Notes: a model not told the origin generated them from the letters alone. A DNA stretch of 64,000 nucleotides from Mycobacterium colombiense (GCF_003284935.1 NZ_QMEV01000016.1:24011-88010), one strand, 5' to 3'; shown: positions 43,309 to 52,516, counted from the first letter of the stretch. Translations and numbers: made by a program.

Positions 43309-44283
43309 TCAGGTCGACGAGCGCACCACGAGGCGGGCGATGTCGGTCAGTTCCGGAGACGGCGGCGCGGGGTGCCCCAGCCGCTCGAATACGGCGGCAA
43401 GGGCGGCGTCGGCAACCGCGCAGGGATCGAATTGCACGGTGGTCAGCGGCGGGGTGCTCACCATGCCCATCGGGCTGGCGTCGACGCCCATCACCGCGAG
43501 GTCCCCGGGACAGCGCAGCCGCGCCTGGTGAATGCCGTACAGGACCAGGCAGGCGATCTCGTCGCTTTGGGCGCAGACCGCGGTCACCCCGTCGCCCACC
43601 CAGCTCGTGACCACGTCGGCGGCGTTGTCCAGGGTGACCTCGTCGACGCGCACCGGTGGCAGGTCGCGCAGTTGCGCCGCCCGTGACACGCCCTCGAACC
43701 AGTAGTCACCCAGTGGACGCCACCGGGCAATCCCGGTGTAGGCGAATGCGATTCGGCAGTGACCACGCTCGACCAGGTGCTCGACACGCATCTCACCCAC
43801 CGACAGGTGCGGGTCGTTGAGCGCGGGCAATGTCCCGATCTCGATATGGGGGATGCCCGCCTTCGTCACCGCTTGACGGGCGGCCGCACTCAGCGGAAAC
43901 AGGCTGGTGACCGCGACCGGGTCGAGGTTCTCGATCGCGTCGACCACGTGCTGGTCGTCGTCGGTCTCGAAGATCTGTACCTGAAGAAAACCCTCACGCG
44001 CCAATGCGGTGGTCATGTGACTGCCGGCCTGCATCGGCATCTCGCCCACGGCCACATGCGGAACCACGTAAAGCACCACACCGCTTTTGCCGCGCGCTAG
44101 GTTGCGCGCGGCGAGATTGGGCCGGTACCCCAGCAGTTTGGCCGCGTGGTACACCGCATCGCGGGTCTCGGGGGAGATGCGCCGGCCCTGCGCGTTGTTG
44201 AGCACATAGCTGACCGTGGCGGTCGAGACGCTGGCCAGCCGGGCCACGTCGGCGGTGGTCGGACGCGCGGCTTTGTTGCTCAA
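43309..44283 (-). CDS. LacI family transcription regulator
   Basis: 324 aa. The N-terminal helix-turn-helix reads TTADVARLASVSTATVSYVLNN, followed by the hinge helix NLAARNLARGKSG. The periplasmic-binding-like ligand domain ends the protein (DLAVMGVDASPMGMVSTPPLTTVQFD). LacI proteins usually sense a small sugar-like or catabolic molecule. It faces the amidohydrolase-CaiB-thiolase operon across 296 bases and is its likely regulator. Confidence 0.9.
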   Translation of the reverse strand: MSNKAARPTTADVARLASVSTATVSYVLNNAQGRRISPETRDAVYHAAKLLGYRPNLAARNLARGKSGVVLYVVPHVAVGEMPMQAGSHMTTALAREGFLQVQIFETDDDQHVVDAIENLDPVAVTSLFPLSAAARQAVTKAGIPHIEIGTLPALNDPHLSVGEMRVEHLVERGHCRIAFAYTGIARWRPLGDYWFEGVSRAAQLRDLPPVRVDEVTLDNAADVVTSWVGDGVTAVCAQSDEIACLVLYGIHQARLRCPGDLAVMGVDASPMGMVSTPPLTTVQFDPCAVADAALAAVFERLGHPAPPSPELTDIARLVVRSST

Positions 44284-44391
44284 TTTGCGTCACCTCCCGG
44301 CCGGGTCATTCCCCATCGTGGCATGCGACGGCGGTGCGCCTCGCGCCACACCGCGCGCGGAGCTACCGACCGGGGCGGTCTGGCGCACTAA

Positions 44392-44411
44392 TAGTCCCTA
44401 TCCTAGGACTA
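44392..44411. promoter_or_regulatory. inverted repeat TAGTCC-N8-GGACTA, possible LacI operator
   Basis: A perfect 6-base inverted repeat with an 8-base spacer lies 109 bases upstream of the LacI start, inside the divergent region. The 20-base span fits LacI-type sites, but the spacer lacks the usual central CG. Confidence 0.35.
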
Positions 44412-44518
44412 AACAGCGACGGGTCGTAGCCGATAAACAGCGCGGGCCCGGGGCGCTTCCGCCGTTGGGGCACGCGCGTTTCAGGCAGAACGCCGTGGGT
44501 CGCACCCGCCGGCCGCGG

Positions 44519-44546
44519 TTGACACTGTGACTCACGCCATTATCTA
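44519..44546 (+). promoter_or_regulatory. promoter of the amidohydrolase operon
   Basis: TTGACA (44519-44524), a 16-base spacer and TATCTA (44541-44546) form the best SigA-type promoter seen in the window, about 34 bases before the ATG at 44580. A ribosome site AGGAG follows at 44568-44572. Confidence 0.55.
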
Positions 44547-44579
44547 CTAGTCGCTGATGATCCGATCCAGGAGCGCGGC

Positions 44580-45935
44580 ATGAACAAGGACGATCTGATT
44601 CTGATCAGCGTGGACGATCACATCGCCGAGCCCGCCGACATGTTCGACGCCCACGTTCCCGCCGCCTACAAAGACCGCGCCCCGCGGGTGGTTCTCGAGC
44701 CCGACGGCATCCAGCAGTGGTATTACGGCGAGATCCGCGGACGCAACATGGGGCTGAACGCGGTCGCGGGAAAACCGCGCGAGATGTACAACATCGACGC
44801 CTCCCGCTATGACGAGATGCGGCCGGGCTGCTTCAACGTGGACGAACGGGTGCGGGACATGAACGCCGGCGGGCAACTCGCGGGGCTGAACTTCCCGAAC
44901 TTCACCGGCTTCTCCGGCCAGGTCCTCAACCAGGGACCCGACCGCGACACGAACCTGGTGATGATCAAGGCCTACAACGACTGGCACGTCGACGAATGGT
45001 GTGGGGCATACCCGGGCCGGTTCATCCCGTGCGGCATCCTGCCGTTGTTCGACGTGGCCGAGGCCGCCAAGGAAGTCAAGCGTCTCGCCGGCAAGGGCTG
45101 TCACGCCGTGACGTTCTCGGAGAACCCAGAGGCGTTGCAAATGCCCAGCATTCACACCAGGTACTGGTATCCGTTGTTCGAGGCCGTGTGCGAACACAAC
45201 ACGGTGCTGTGCACCCACGTGGGGTCCGCGTCGCGATCTCCGCAGGTATCCACGGATGCTCCGCCCAGCGTGCAGATGACCGCCTCGTCGATGATGAGCA
45301 TGTTCACCTTCACCGAGCTCATCTGGGCGCAGTTCTGGGCCGACTTCCCGCAACTGAAGTTCTCGCTGACCGAGGGCGACGTCGGGTGGATACCGTACTT
45401 CCTGTGGCGGGCCGAACACGTCTACAACCGTCACTCGGGGTGGACGCTGGCGAGTTTCCCGCCCGGTTACGACGGACCCACCGATGTGTTCAAGCGGCAC
45501 TTCTACACCTGCTTCATCAGCGACAAGGTAGGCGTGCAGAACATGGAGTGGTTCAACGAGGACATGCTGTGCTGGGAGTCCGACTTTCCGCATTCCGACA
45601 GCAACTGGCCCTTCGCCCCCGAGGACATCATCGCCACCATGGGCCACCTCGAGGACGCGGTCATCGACAAGATCACCCACGAAAACGCCATGGCCGCATA
45701 CTCGTTCGACCCCTTCCGGTACATCGCGAAGGACCATGCGCGGGCCGGCTACCTGCGCGCTCAGGCCACCGACGTCGACGTGGTCACGCACGTCGGCCGC
45801 CAGGCCAGCCAGCGTGACCGTGACGCCTGGACGCGGATGACCCAGTTCGCGCTGCAGGCGCAGGCCTCGGCGCAGGCACCGGTGACGGTCGAGACTCCCG
45901 GCATCGCTGGACGCGCCACCACGCTGGGCAACTGA
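44580..45935 (+). CDS. amidohydrolase family 2 metal-dependent hydrolase/decarboxylase
   Basis: 451 aa, TIM-barrel Amidohydro_2. Metal ligands are expected in SVDDHIAEP near the start, in LCTHVGSASR, and in WESDFPHSDSNWP (about 335-347). Relatives hydrolyse or decarboxylate ring-cleavage products such as aminocarboxymuconate-like acids. First gene of a rightward operon with a double CaiB gene, the 112-aa gene, a thiolase-fold protein, a DUF35 protein and a PadR-like regulator; the CaiB GTG starts 2 bases after its stop. Confidence 0.88.
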   Translation: MNKDDLILISVDDHIAEPADMFDAHVPAAYKDRAPRVVLEPDGIQQWYYGEIRGRNMGLNAVAGKPREMYNIDASRYDEMRPGCFNVDERVRDMNAGGQLAGLNFPNFTGFSGQVLNQGPDRDTNLVMIKAYNDWHVDEWCGAYPGRFIPCGILPLFDVAEAAKEVKRLAGKGCHAVTFSENPEALQMPSIHTRYWYPLFEAVCEHNTVLCTHVGSASRSPQVSTDAPPSVQMTASSMMSMFTFTELIWAQFWADFPQLKFSLTEGDVGWIPYFLWRAEHVYNRHSGWTLASFPPGYDGPTDVFKRHFYTCFISDKVGVQNMEWFNEDMLCWESDFPHSDSNWPFAPEDIIATMGHLEDAVIDKITHENAMAAYSFDPFRYIAKDHARAGYLRAQATDVDVVTHVGRQASQRDRDAWTRMTQFALQAQASAQAPVTVETPGIAGRATTLGN

Positions 45936-45937
45936 GC

Positions 45938-48271
45938 GTGGCAGCCGAGGCGCCGTTCGCGGACTGGCGCGTGCTGGAATTGTGCAACGGTCTGGCGGCG
46001 TCCTACTGCGGCAAGATGTTCGTCGATGCCGGCGCCGACGTGGTGAAAATCGAGCCAGTGCAGGGAGATTCGCTGCGCCGCTGGTCGGCCGGCGGGCCGC
46101 CCGGCGCGTTGTTCGGCTATCTGGCGGCGGGCAAGAGATCGGTGGTCGATCACGGCCAGCCCGAGATCGCGTCGCTGCTGGCCGGGGCCGACCTGGTGAT
46201 CACCGACCTCACCGACGGATGGACGCTCGACGCCATCACCGCCCACACCACCGCCGCGGCCGTGGTGGTAGCGGTGACGCCGTTCGGCACGACCGGCCCC
46301 TACGTCGAAAACCAGGTTGCCGCCAACGAATTCATTCTGCAAGCGCTGTGCGGATCCATCGCCGGTCGCGGCTGGCCGGGCGACGAGCCGGTGCAGGCGG
46401 GCGGCCGGCTCGGCGAGTGGCTGGCGGGCAGCTTCGCCGCAGCCGCGGCGGCGGCGACGGTCCGGCACGCCACCCGAAGCGGACGCGGACAGATCATCGA
46501 TGTCTCGACCTACGAGGCCATGGCGATCGCCATGGGGGGGTTGTCTGCCATGTCGGCCAGCGTGCTGGGCGCCGATTCGCTGCTGCACGAACGCAGTTTG
46601 GAGCTGCCGTCGATCGTCCCGACCGCCGACGGCCTGGTCGGTTTCTGCACCATCACCGCGCAGCAATTCCAGGACTTCCTGGTGATGATCGAGCGAGCGG
46701 ATCTGGTCGATGACGCCGAACTGGCGTCATTCGCCGGGCGGGTCGAGCGCCGCGACGAATTCCTGGCCATGGTCACTGAATGGACCGGGTGCCGAACCAC
46801 CCAGGAGATCGTCGACCTCGCGGTGGCATTCCGAATTCCGGTGGCCCCCATCGCGACGCCTGAGACGCTGCTGACGATCGACCACTACTGCGAACGCGGC
46901 GTCTTCGTCGAATCGCCGAGCGGGATGCTGGCGCCGCGCGTGCCGTATCGCAGCGACGCGATGGCGACCCGGGCGCCCGGAGAAGCGCCGCAACTCGGCG
47001 CCGACAACGGGCGGGTCCAGTGGGCCGTGCGAGGCCAACGGCCCCGCAGCGCCGCCCCCGACGCGCTGCCGTTGTCCGACGTCCGGGTCACCGACTTCAC
47101 CGCGTTCTGGGCGGGCCCGGTCGCCACCCAGCTGCTGGGTGCCCTGGGGGCGGACGTGATCAAGATCGAGGGTGTCCGCCGGCCCGACGGCATGAGGTTC
47201 TCGGCCGGGCGCCCACCGGACTGGGACCAGTGGTGGGAATGGGGCCCGGTATTCCTGTGCAGCAACAACAACAAGCGGGGCGTGAGCATCGAACTCGGCA
47301 CCGGCGAAGGGCGAGAGCTCGCGCTCGAGCTCATCGCGGCGAGCGATCTTGTCGTCGAGAACTTCTCCCCCCGGGTGATGGCGAACTTTGGCCTGGAATG
47401 GGATGCGGTGCGCAACGCCAATCCGCGGGCGATCCTGGTCCGCATGCCCGCGTTCGGCCTTGACGGCCCATGGCGCGATCGCGTCGGCTTCGCGCAGACG
47501 ATGGAGCAGGCCACCGGCATGGCGTGGATGACCGGGCACGCCGATGGACCGCCGGTGATCCCACGGGGTGTGTGCGATCCGATCGCCGGGTTGCACGCCG
47601 CCTTCGCCGCCGTCGCGGCGCTGGTGGCCCGCGACCGCCGGGGCACCGGTATGCAGGTGGAAGCGACCATGGTCGAGGCCGCGCTCAACGTCGCGGCCGA
47701 AATGCTGGTCGAGTATTCACGCCACGGAATCGTCCTGCGCCGGAACGGTAATCGAGGCCCCGCGGCCGCGCCTCAGGGCGTCTACCGCTGCCGCGGCGGC
47801 GACGACTGGGTCGCGCTCGCCGCGCTCGACGGCACTTCCCGGGCGTCGTTGGCCGGCCTGCTCGGCCAGCCCGGCCTGGACGAAGCCGACTGGGCCGATC
47901 GGGCCGACGACATCGACAAACTGATCTCCAACTGGGCCGCACGGCAGCCGGTCACCGAGGCCGTCGCCGCGCTGCGCGCCGCGGGGGTGGCCGCCGCGCC
48001 CGTCACACCCGCCGCGGCGTTGCTGACGGATCCACAGCTGCGGGCCCGCGGCTTCTGGGAAACGGTCGACCATCCCGTCGCCGGATCTTTCCTGTGCACC
48101 GGAATGCCTTTCGCGTTTCTCGGCAGCACGCGGCAGTGGCTCCGACGGGTGCCGCCGCTCTACGGCCAGCACACCGACGAGGTGTTAACGGAAATCCTGG
48201 GGCGAAGCCGGGACGACCTGGCCGCCCTGCGCCGGTCGGGGACCATCAGCGCTCGGCCGGCGGGGCTGTGA
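45938..48271 (+). CDS. double-length CaiB/BaiF CoA-transferase
   Basis: 777 aa with two family III CoA-transferase units: about 1-360 (DWRVLELCNGLAASYCGKMF, DAGADVVKIEPVQGD) and about 375-777 (VRVTDFTAFWAGPVATQLLGALGADVIKIE, AFGLDGPWRDRVGFAQTMEQ). Such enzymes move CoA between carboxylic acids or racemise acyl-CoAs. Fused pairs are known in mycobacterial lipid and steroid-type clusters. It probably activates an acid intermediate for the downstream aldolase. Its position overlapping the operon start of the next small gene by one base spacing supports joint translation. Confidence 0.88.
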   Translation: MAAEAPFADWRVLELCNGLAASYCGKMFVDAGADVVKIEPVQGDSLRRWSAGGPPGALFGYLAAGKRSVVDHGQPEIASLLAGADLVITDLTDGWTLDAITAHTTAAAVVVAVTPFGTTGPYVENQVAANEFILQALCGSIAGRGWPGDEPVQAGGRLGEWLAGSFAAAAAAATVRHATRSGRGQIIDVSTYEAMAIAMGGLSAMSASVLGADSLLHERSLELPSIVPTADGLVGFCTITAQQFQDFLVMIERADLVDDAELASFAGRVERRDEFLAMVTEWTGCRTTQEIVDLAVAFRIPVAPIATPETLLTIDHYCERGVFVESPSGMLAPRVPYRSDAMATRAPGEAPQLGADNGRVQWAVRGQRPRSAAPDALPLSDVRVTDFTAFWAGPVATQLLGALGADVIKIEGVRRPDGMRFSAGRPPDWDQWWEWGPVFLCSNNNKRGVSIELGTGEGRELALELIAASDLVVENFSPRVMANFGLEWDAVRNANPRAILVRMPAFGLDGPWRDRVGFAQTMEQATGMAWMTGHADGPPVIPRGVCDPIAGLHAAFAAVAALVARDRRGTGMQVEATMVEAALNVAAEMLVEYSRHGIVLRRNGNRGPAAAPQGVYRCRGGDDWVALAALDGTSRASLAGLLGQPGLDEADWADRADDIDKLISNWAARQPVTEAVAALRAAGVAAAPVTPAAALLTDPQLRARGFWETVDHPVAGSFLCTGMPFAFLGSTRQWLRRVPPLYGQHTDEVLTEILGRSRDDLAALRRSGTISARPAGL

Positions 48272-48272
48272 C

Positions 48273-48611
48273 ATGGCCGTCAGCCTGTGCGTGCCGCCCC
48301 GCGCCGGCGAGCTGTGCGCGCCGGTGCGCTTCCTGGTGCGGCAGGACTCCGTGGTGATGGAGCTGACCGCCCGGCACCGCATCACCAGCGTCGAATGGGA
48401 CGACGACGAGCGCGCGGTCGCGATGGTCGTCGAGATCACCGACCCGCAGACAGCGCGGCCGGTGGACGTGCGCATCGATGTCGTGGAACTGGGCGGCGCG
48501 TCCGCGGACAATCGCGCCGCACACACCACCACGATCGGCACCATCACCCGCGACGGGCGACCATGCGAAGTGCGCGGCACCTACCTGGGCGTCGTCGCGG
48601 ACGAAAACTGA
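48273..48611 (+). CDS. small uncharacterised protein in the catabolic operon
   Basis: 112 aa with a beta-rich pattern (VVMELTARHRITSVEWDDDERAVAMVVEITDPQ ... VDVRIDVVELGG) and no signal or membrane segment. The ATG is 1 base after the CaiB stop and the thiolase-fold gene starts 26 bases after its end, so it belongs to the operon. I do not recognise the family; it could be a small subunit or a hot-dog-like accessory. Confidence 0.6.
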   Translation: MAVSLCVPPRAGELCAPVRFLVRQDSVVMELTARHRITSVEWDDDERAVAMVVEITDPQTARPVDVRIDVVELGGASADNRAAHTTTIGTITRDGRPCEVRGTYLGVVADEN

Positions 48612-48637
48612 AGGGCATCAATGGGAATGGAACATCG

Positions 48638-49798
48638 GTGACGGCGGGCAAGCGCACCGCGGCGATCGTCGGAGTGCACAACACTCGGCAAGGGCGACGG
48701 CTGGACGGCGAAACCTCGCGCGGACTGGCGATCAAGGCGATCCTCGGCGCGCTCGACGACGCCGGCCTGACCCTCGACGACGTCGACGGCATCAGTGCCA
48801 GCCCGGAGTCGACCTCGTTGATCTATGACCTGCGCATCGGCCCGGCCTGGCAGGGCCTGGCCTTCGGGGTCGGCATGATCACCGAGGCCGTCACCGCCAT
48901 CGAGCACGGCATGGCCGAGGTGGTGGTGCTGGTCGCGGCCCAGGCCGGCGAATACCGCGACCATGAGGCCACGGCGCCCTGGACCCGCCCCGAGAACGAA
49001 TTCGTCGCCCCCTGGGGCATGTTCACCACCGCCGAATTCGCACTCATCGCCCGACGCCACATGCATGCCTATGGCACCACGCGCGAACACCTTTCGTTGG
49101 TGGCCGCGACCATCCGCAACAACGGCTCCCGCAACCCCGAAGCCGTCTACTACGACCGGGGGCCGTTCAGCCCGGAGGACATCACCGCGTCACGGCCCAT
49201 CGCCGATCCCTTCCATCTGCTGGATTGCGCCACCACGTCCGAAGGAGGGTGCGCGCTCGTCGTGGCCAACATCGACGCCGTCGACCTCGCGGGCCGACCC
49301 ATCTACGTGTTGGGCAGCGGCGCGGACTTTCACGGACCGTCGTATCAGCACCCACCCGCGTACGACCTCGCCGGAAGGCGCGGAGACCACGTCAATGGCG
49401 TGGTGGGCCGTCGCGCGGCCGAGTGCGCATTCAGACACGCCGGGTTGCGCCGCGAGGACGTCGACGTGCTGGAACTCTACGATCCGTTCTCCTTCGAAAT
49501 CATCCGCCAGCTCGAGGCTTTCGGCTTCTGCGGCGACGGTGAGGGCGGACCGTTCGTGGCCGACGGCCACATCGCCATCGACGGCAGCCACCCGATCACC
49601 ACCGACGGCGGGACGATGTCGTTCAGTCACGCCGGTGCCAATCCGCAGATGATGCAGCGGGCCATCCGCGCGGTGCAACAGTTGCGCGGGCAGGCCGGCG
49701 ATCTGCAAGTCCCCGATGCGCAGGTCGCGCTCTGCAGCAACGGGGGAGCGGGGGCCCTGTTCACCACCGTGCTGATTCTGGGAGACCAACCACGATGA
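48638..49798 (+). CDS. thiolase-fold lipid-transfer/aldolase protein, Ltp2-like (copy 2)
   Basis: 386 aa from the GTG at 48638; longer readings run antisense-like through the previous gene. SCP-x/thiolase superfamily: AAIVGVHNTRQGRR, LRIGPAWQGLAFGVGMI (no reactive Cys), DVLELYDPFSFEIIRQLEAFGF and ITTDGGTMSFSHAGANPQMMQRA. Lacking the thiolysis Cys and followed directly by a DUF35 gene (ATGA overlap), it fits the retro-aldolase type. It is divergent in sequence from copy 1. Confidence 0.85.
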   Translation: MTAGKRTAAIVGVHNTRQGRRLDGETSRGLAIKAILGALDDAGLTLDDVDGISASPESTSLIYDLRIGPAWQGLAFGVGMITEAVTAIEHGMAEVVVLVAAQAGEYRDHEATAPWTRPENEFVAPWGMFTTAEFALIARRHMHAYGTTREHLSLVAATIRNNGSRNPEAVYYDRGPFSPEDITASRPIADPFHLLDCATTSEGGCALVVANIDAVDLAGRPIYVLGSGADFHGPSYQHPPAYDLAGRRGDHVNGVVGRRAAECAFRHAGLRREDVDVLELYDPFSFEIIRQLEAFGFCGDGEGGPFVADGHIAIDGSHPITTDGGTMSFSHAGANPQMMQRAIRAVQQLRGQAGDLQVPDAQVALCSNGGAGALFTTVLILGDQPR

Positions 49799-50229
49799 CC
49801 TCCGATCCCTTGCGGCCCCAAGCCGGGCCCGTCCCCCACGCGAGCAGCCACGTCAGCCGCCCCTTCTGGGAGGGATGCTCGTCCCACGAACTGCGTTACC
49901 AGCGGTGCGTGGCATGCGGATTGGCGAACTTTCCACCGACCGAACGCTGCCGCCAATGCCTTTCGGAGGACATCAGCTGGCAGCATGGCGGCGGCCTCGG
50001 CGAGATCTACAGCTGGACGGTCGTATACCGGCCCGTGACACCGGAATTCGAGCCGCCCTACGCGCCGGCGATCATCACCCTGGACGAGGGCTATCAGATG
50101 CTCACCAATGTCGTCGGTGTGCCACCGGAGGATCTGGAGGTCGGCATGAGGGTGCGCGTGCAGTTCCACGCCACCGGACCCGACGCCACACTCCCATACT
50201 TCACCGGCGCGGAAATGGACAGTTCGTGA
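49795..50229 (+). CDS. DUF35 OB-fold protein with intact zinc ribbon
   Basis: 144 aa. The ribbon is YQRCVACGLANFPPTERCRQCL, with Cys-x2-Cys twice, followed by the OB fold (GEIYSWTVVYRPVTPEFEPP, DLEVGMRVRVQF). DUF35 proteins such as ChsH2 bind acyl-CoA and form a complex with the Ltp2 type of thiolase-fold protein. It overlaps the copy-2 thiolase stop by 4 bases and the next regulator start by 4 bases. Confidence 0.9.
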   Translation: MTSDPLRPQAGPVPHASSHVSRPFWEGCSSHELRYQRCVACGLANFPPTERCRQCLSEDISWQHGGGLGEIYSWTVVYRPVTPEFEPPYAPAIITLDEGYQMLTNVVGVPPEDLEVGMRVRVQFHATGPDATLPYFTGAEMDSS

Positions 50230-50876
50230 GCCCGAGAACCAGCAACGGCCTGCCGGTCACCGCCTACCTCGTGTTGGGGATCTTGGCGTCCAACGACGAG
50301 CAACTCACCGCCGGTGAGATCAAGATGCGCGCCGAACTGTCGGTCGGGCACTTCTATTGGTCACCGTCGGTCAGCCACGTGCGGCGCGAACTGACCCGCC
50401 TGCTGCAGCGCGGCATGGTCAGCGAGACCGGCGCGCAGTCCGGCAAGCGCGCCATCACCCTGTACGAGACCACCGATGCCGGCCGCGAGGCGCTGCGCCG
50501 CTGGGTGCAACACTTCCCGGGCCCCGATCGCGTCGTCATCAAACACCCCGTCATCCTCAAGACCTGGCTGGCGCGCGGCCAGGATCCCGACAACGTCCTC
50601 GACACCTTGGACCGGCATCTGGAAGCGACCCGCGCCCGGTTGGACGAGGCGCTGTGGTCGCGGCAGCGGTCGGCCGAACTCGGCATCACCGAGGATCCCG
50701 AGCAGCGGTACTCCTTCGCGGTGTTGGACTACGCCATCCGCGGGCTGTACGCCGAGATCTCCAACATCACCCAGCTGCGCGACGAGATCGCCGGGGGCAC
50801 AACGCGAGACCCGGTCAAACGGGTGCGACGGTCGAAGGGTCAGATCCGGCGCCGGGTACCGAGGAGCCCGTCCTAG
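50226..50876 (+). CDS. PadR-like transcription regulator
   Basis: 216 aa from the GTG at 50226 (GTGA overlap with the DUF35 stop). A winged helix-turn-helix (AYLVLGILASNDEQLTAGEIKMRAELSVGHFYWSPSVSHVRRELTRLLQRGMV) precedes a C-terminal helical domain typical of PadR/Vir family proteins. Its last 62 bases are antisense to the end of the acyl-CoA synthetase gene. It may sense an intermediate of the same pathway. Confidence 0.8.
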   Translation: MSPRTSNGLPVTAYLVLGILASNDEQLTAGEIKMRAELSVGHFYWSPSVSHVRRELTRLLQRGMVSETGAQSGKRAITLYETTDAGREALRRWVQHFPGPDRVVIKHPVILKTWLARGQDPDNVLDTLDRHLEATRARLDEALWSRQRSAELGITEDPEQRYSFAVLDYAIRGLYAEISNITQLRDEIAGGTTRDPVKRVRRSKGQIRRRVPRSPS

Positions 50877-52464
50877 CCGTCTCGCCACGAACCGTGTAGG
50901 CCGTGCCCCGTGGTTCGCGCTCCCACAACAGCTCGCCGGGCCCGACGGTCGTCCCTTGAGCGATCAACTGACGCTTGAGCACCTTGTGCGTGGCGGTGCT
51001 GGGCAGGTCGGCCGCGATGCGGACGTAGCGCGGACGGGCCTTGCGGGACAGGTCGGGCTGGGCGTTCAGGAACGTTTCGAACTCCGCTGCGGTCAGGGTG
51101 TGGCCGTCGTTGAGGACGATCGCGGCCATCACCTGATCCCCGACGCGTCCGTCGGCCACCGCATAGACCGCAACGCGGCTGATCGCGCTGTGCCGCAACA
51201 GGATCCGTTCGATCGGCGCCGCAGCCAGATTTTCGCCGTCCACCCGCATCCAGTCGGCGGTGCGACCGGCCAGGTAGATCCAGCCGTCGGCGTCCCGGTA
51301 GGCCAGGTCGCCGGACCAATACATGCCGTGGCGCATCCGTTCGGCGTTGGCGTCCGGGTCGTTGTAGTAGCCGGTGAAGAAACCCGAACCCGCCGTGTTG
51401 ACCAACTCGCCCACCGCTTCGTCGGCGTTGACCAGCGCCCCGTCGGCGTCGAACTGGGCGACCGCGCATTCGGTGACGGTGTCGCTGTTGTACACCGCCA
51501 CCCCGTCGGCGCCGCGGCCGATCGAGCCCTTCGGCGTGCCCGGTTCGCGAATGATGATGACGGCGTTCTCGGTGGAGCCGAAGCCGTCCTCGACCTGCAC
51601 ACCGAACCGGCGGGCGAACTCCTCGATGTCCTTGTCGTTGGCCTCGTTACCGAACGCCACCCGCAGTGGATTGTCGGCGTCGTCGTCGCGTGCGGCGGTG
51701 GCCAGGATGTAGGCCAGCGGCTTGCCGACGTAGTTCATGTAGGTGGCGCCGTAGCGGCGGACGTCCTCGAGGAAGCTGCTCGCCGAGAATTTCGCCGGCA
51801 CGATCGCCGCGCCGGAGCAGACCGCGGGTGCCCAACCCGCGACGACCGCGTTGGAGTGAAACAGCGGCATCGACACGTAACAGGTGTCTTGGTCGGTGAG
51901 GGCGAACCGGTCGGCCAGGCTGAGACCGGCGACGGTGGCCATGAAGTGGGACACCTGGACCGCCTTGGGGTTTCCGCTCGTGCCGGAGGTGAAGATCATC
52001 ATGAAGGAATCCATCGCGCTGACCTGTTTGTGCGGTGTCAGTTCGCCTGCGGTGTCGATGAATTCGGCCCATTGCGGTGTCGAGGTGTCGAGGATCTGGG
52101 CGTCGCCGAGGTCCAGGCCATCCAGCAGCGGCCGATGTTCGGCATCGGTCACCACGAACTGACAGTCGGAACGACGGACATCGGCGGCCAGCGCTTCACC
52201 GCGCCGGGTGTTGTTCAGGCCGCACAGCACATAGCCGCCCAGCCCGGCAGCCGCCATCTGGCTCAGCATCTCGGGCGTGTTTCCCAGCAGGGCGCCGATG
52301 TGCATGGGGCGTTGCGGATCGGCGGCGGCGACCAGCGCGGCGGCCCGCGCCGCGGCGCCCTTTAGGTACTCATGCCAAGTCCATTGCACGTCACGGTATT
52401 TCACCGCGATCGACGGATCGGCCAGGCGCTTGTGCAGCAGCCCTTGAATCGTGTCGTCAGCCAT
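50815..52464 (-). CDS. acyl-CoA synthetase (FadD-type ANL ligase)
   Basis: 549 aa. The AMP-binding P-loop-like motif TSGTSGNPK is at 159-167. The later adenylate motifs are YWSGDLAYRDADGWIYLAGRTADWMRVDGENLAA and the C-terminal hinge. It activates a carboxylic acid as acyl-AMP and then acyl-CoA, the entry step for the neighbouring catabolic enzymes. Its promoter region has the same palindrome as the TetR/acyl-CoA dehydrogenase pair, tying it to that regulator. Confidence 0.92.
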   Translation of the reverse strand: MADDTIQGLLHKRLADPSIAVKYRDVQWTWHEYLKGAAARAAALVAAADPQRPMHIGALLGNTPEMLSQMAAAGLGGYVLCGLNNTRRGEALAADVRRSDCQFVVTDAEHRPLLDGLDLGDAQILDTSTPQWAEFIDTAGELTPHKQVSAMDSFMMIFTSGTSGNPKAVQVSHFMATVAGLSLADRFALTDQDTCYVSMPLFHSNAVVAGWAPAVCSGAAIVPAKFSASSFLEDVRRYGATYMNYVGKPLAYILATAARDDDADNPLRVAFGNEANDKDIEEFARRFGVQVEDGFGSTENAVIIIREPGTPKGSIGRGADGVAVYNSDTVTECAVAQFDADGALVNADEAVGELVNTAGSGFFTGYYNDPDANAERMRHGMYWSGDLAYRDADGWIYLAGRTADWMRVDGENLAAAPIERILLRHSAISRVAVYAVADGRVGDQVMAAIVLNDGHTLTAAEFETFLNAQPDLSRKARPRYVRIAADLPSTATHKVLKRQLIAQGTTVGPGELLWEREPRGTAYTVRGETARTGSSVPGAGSDPSTVAPV

Positions 52465-52497
52465 CGGCCGGATCCACCTTCACTAGCCCATACTACG

Positions 52498-52516
52498 AGA
52501 CGAGACGGTCCGTCTT
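52498..52516. promoter_or_regulatory. TetR operator AGACGAGACGGTCCGTCTT (copy 2)
   Basis: Identical over 19 bases to the site at 39379-39397. It lies 34 bases before the acyl-CoA synthetase start, where it would cover the -10 region (minus strand TATAAG next to it). Outer CTA/TAG bases extend the dyad. Confidence 0.68.
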
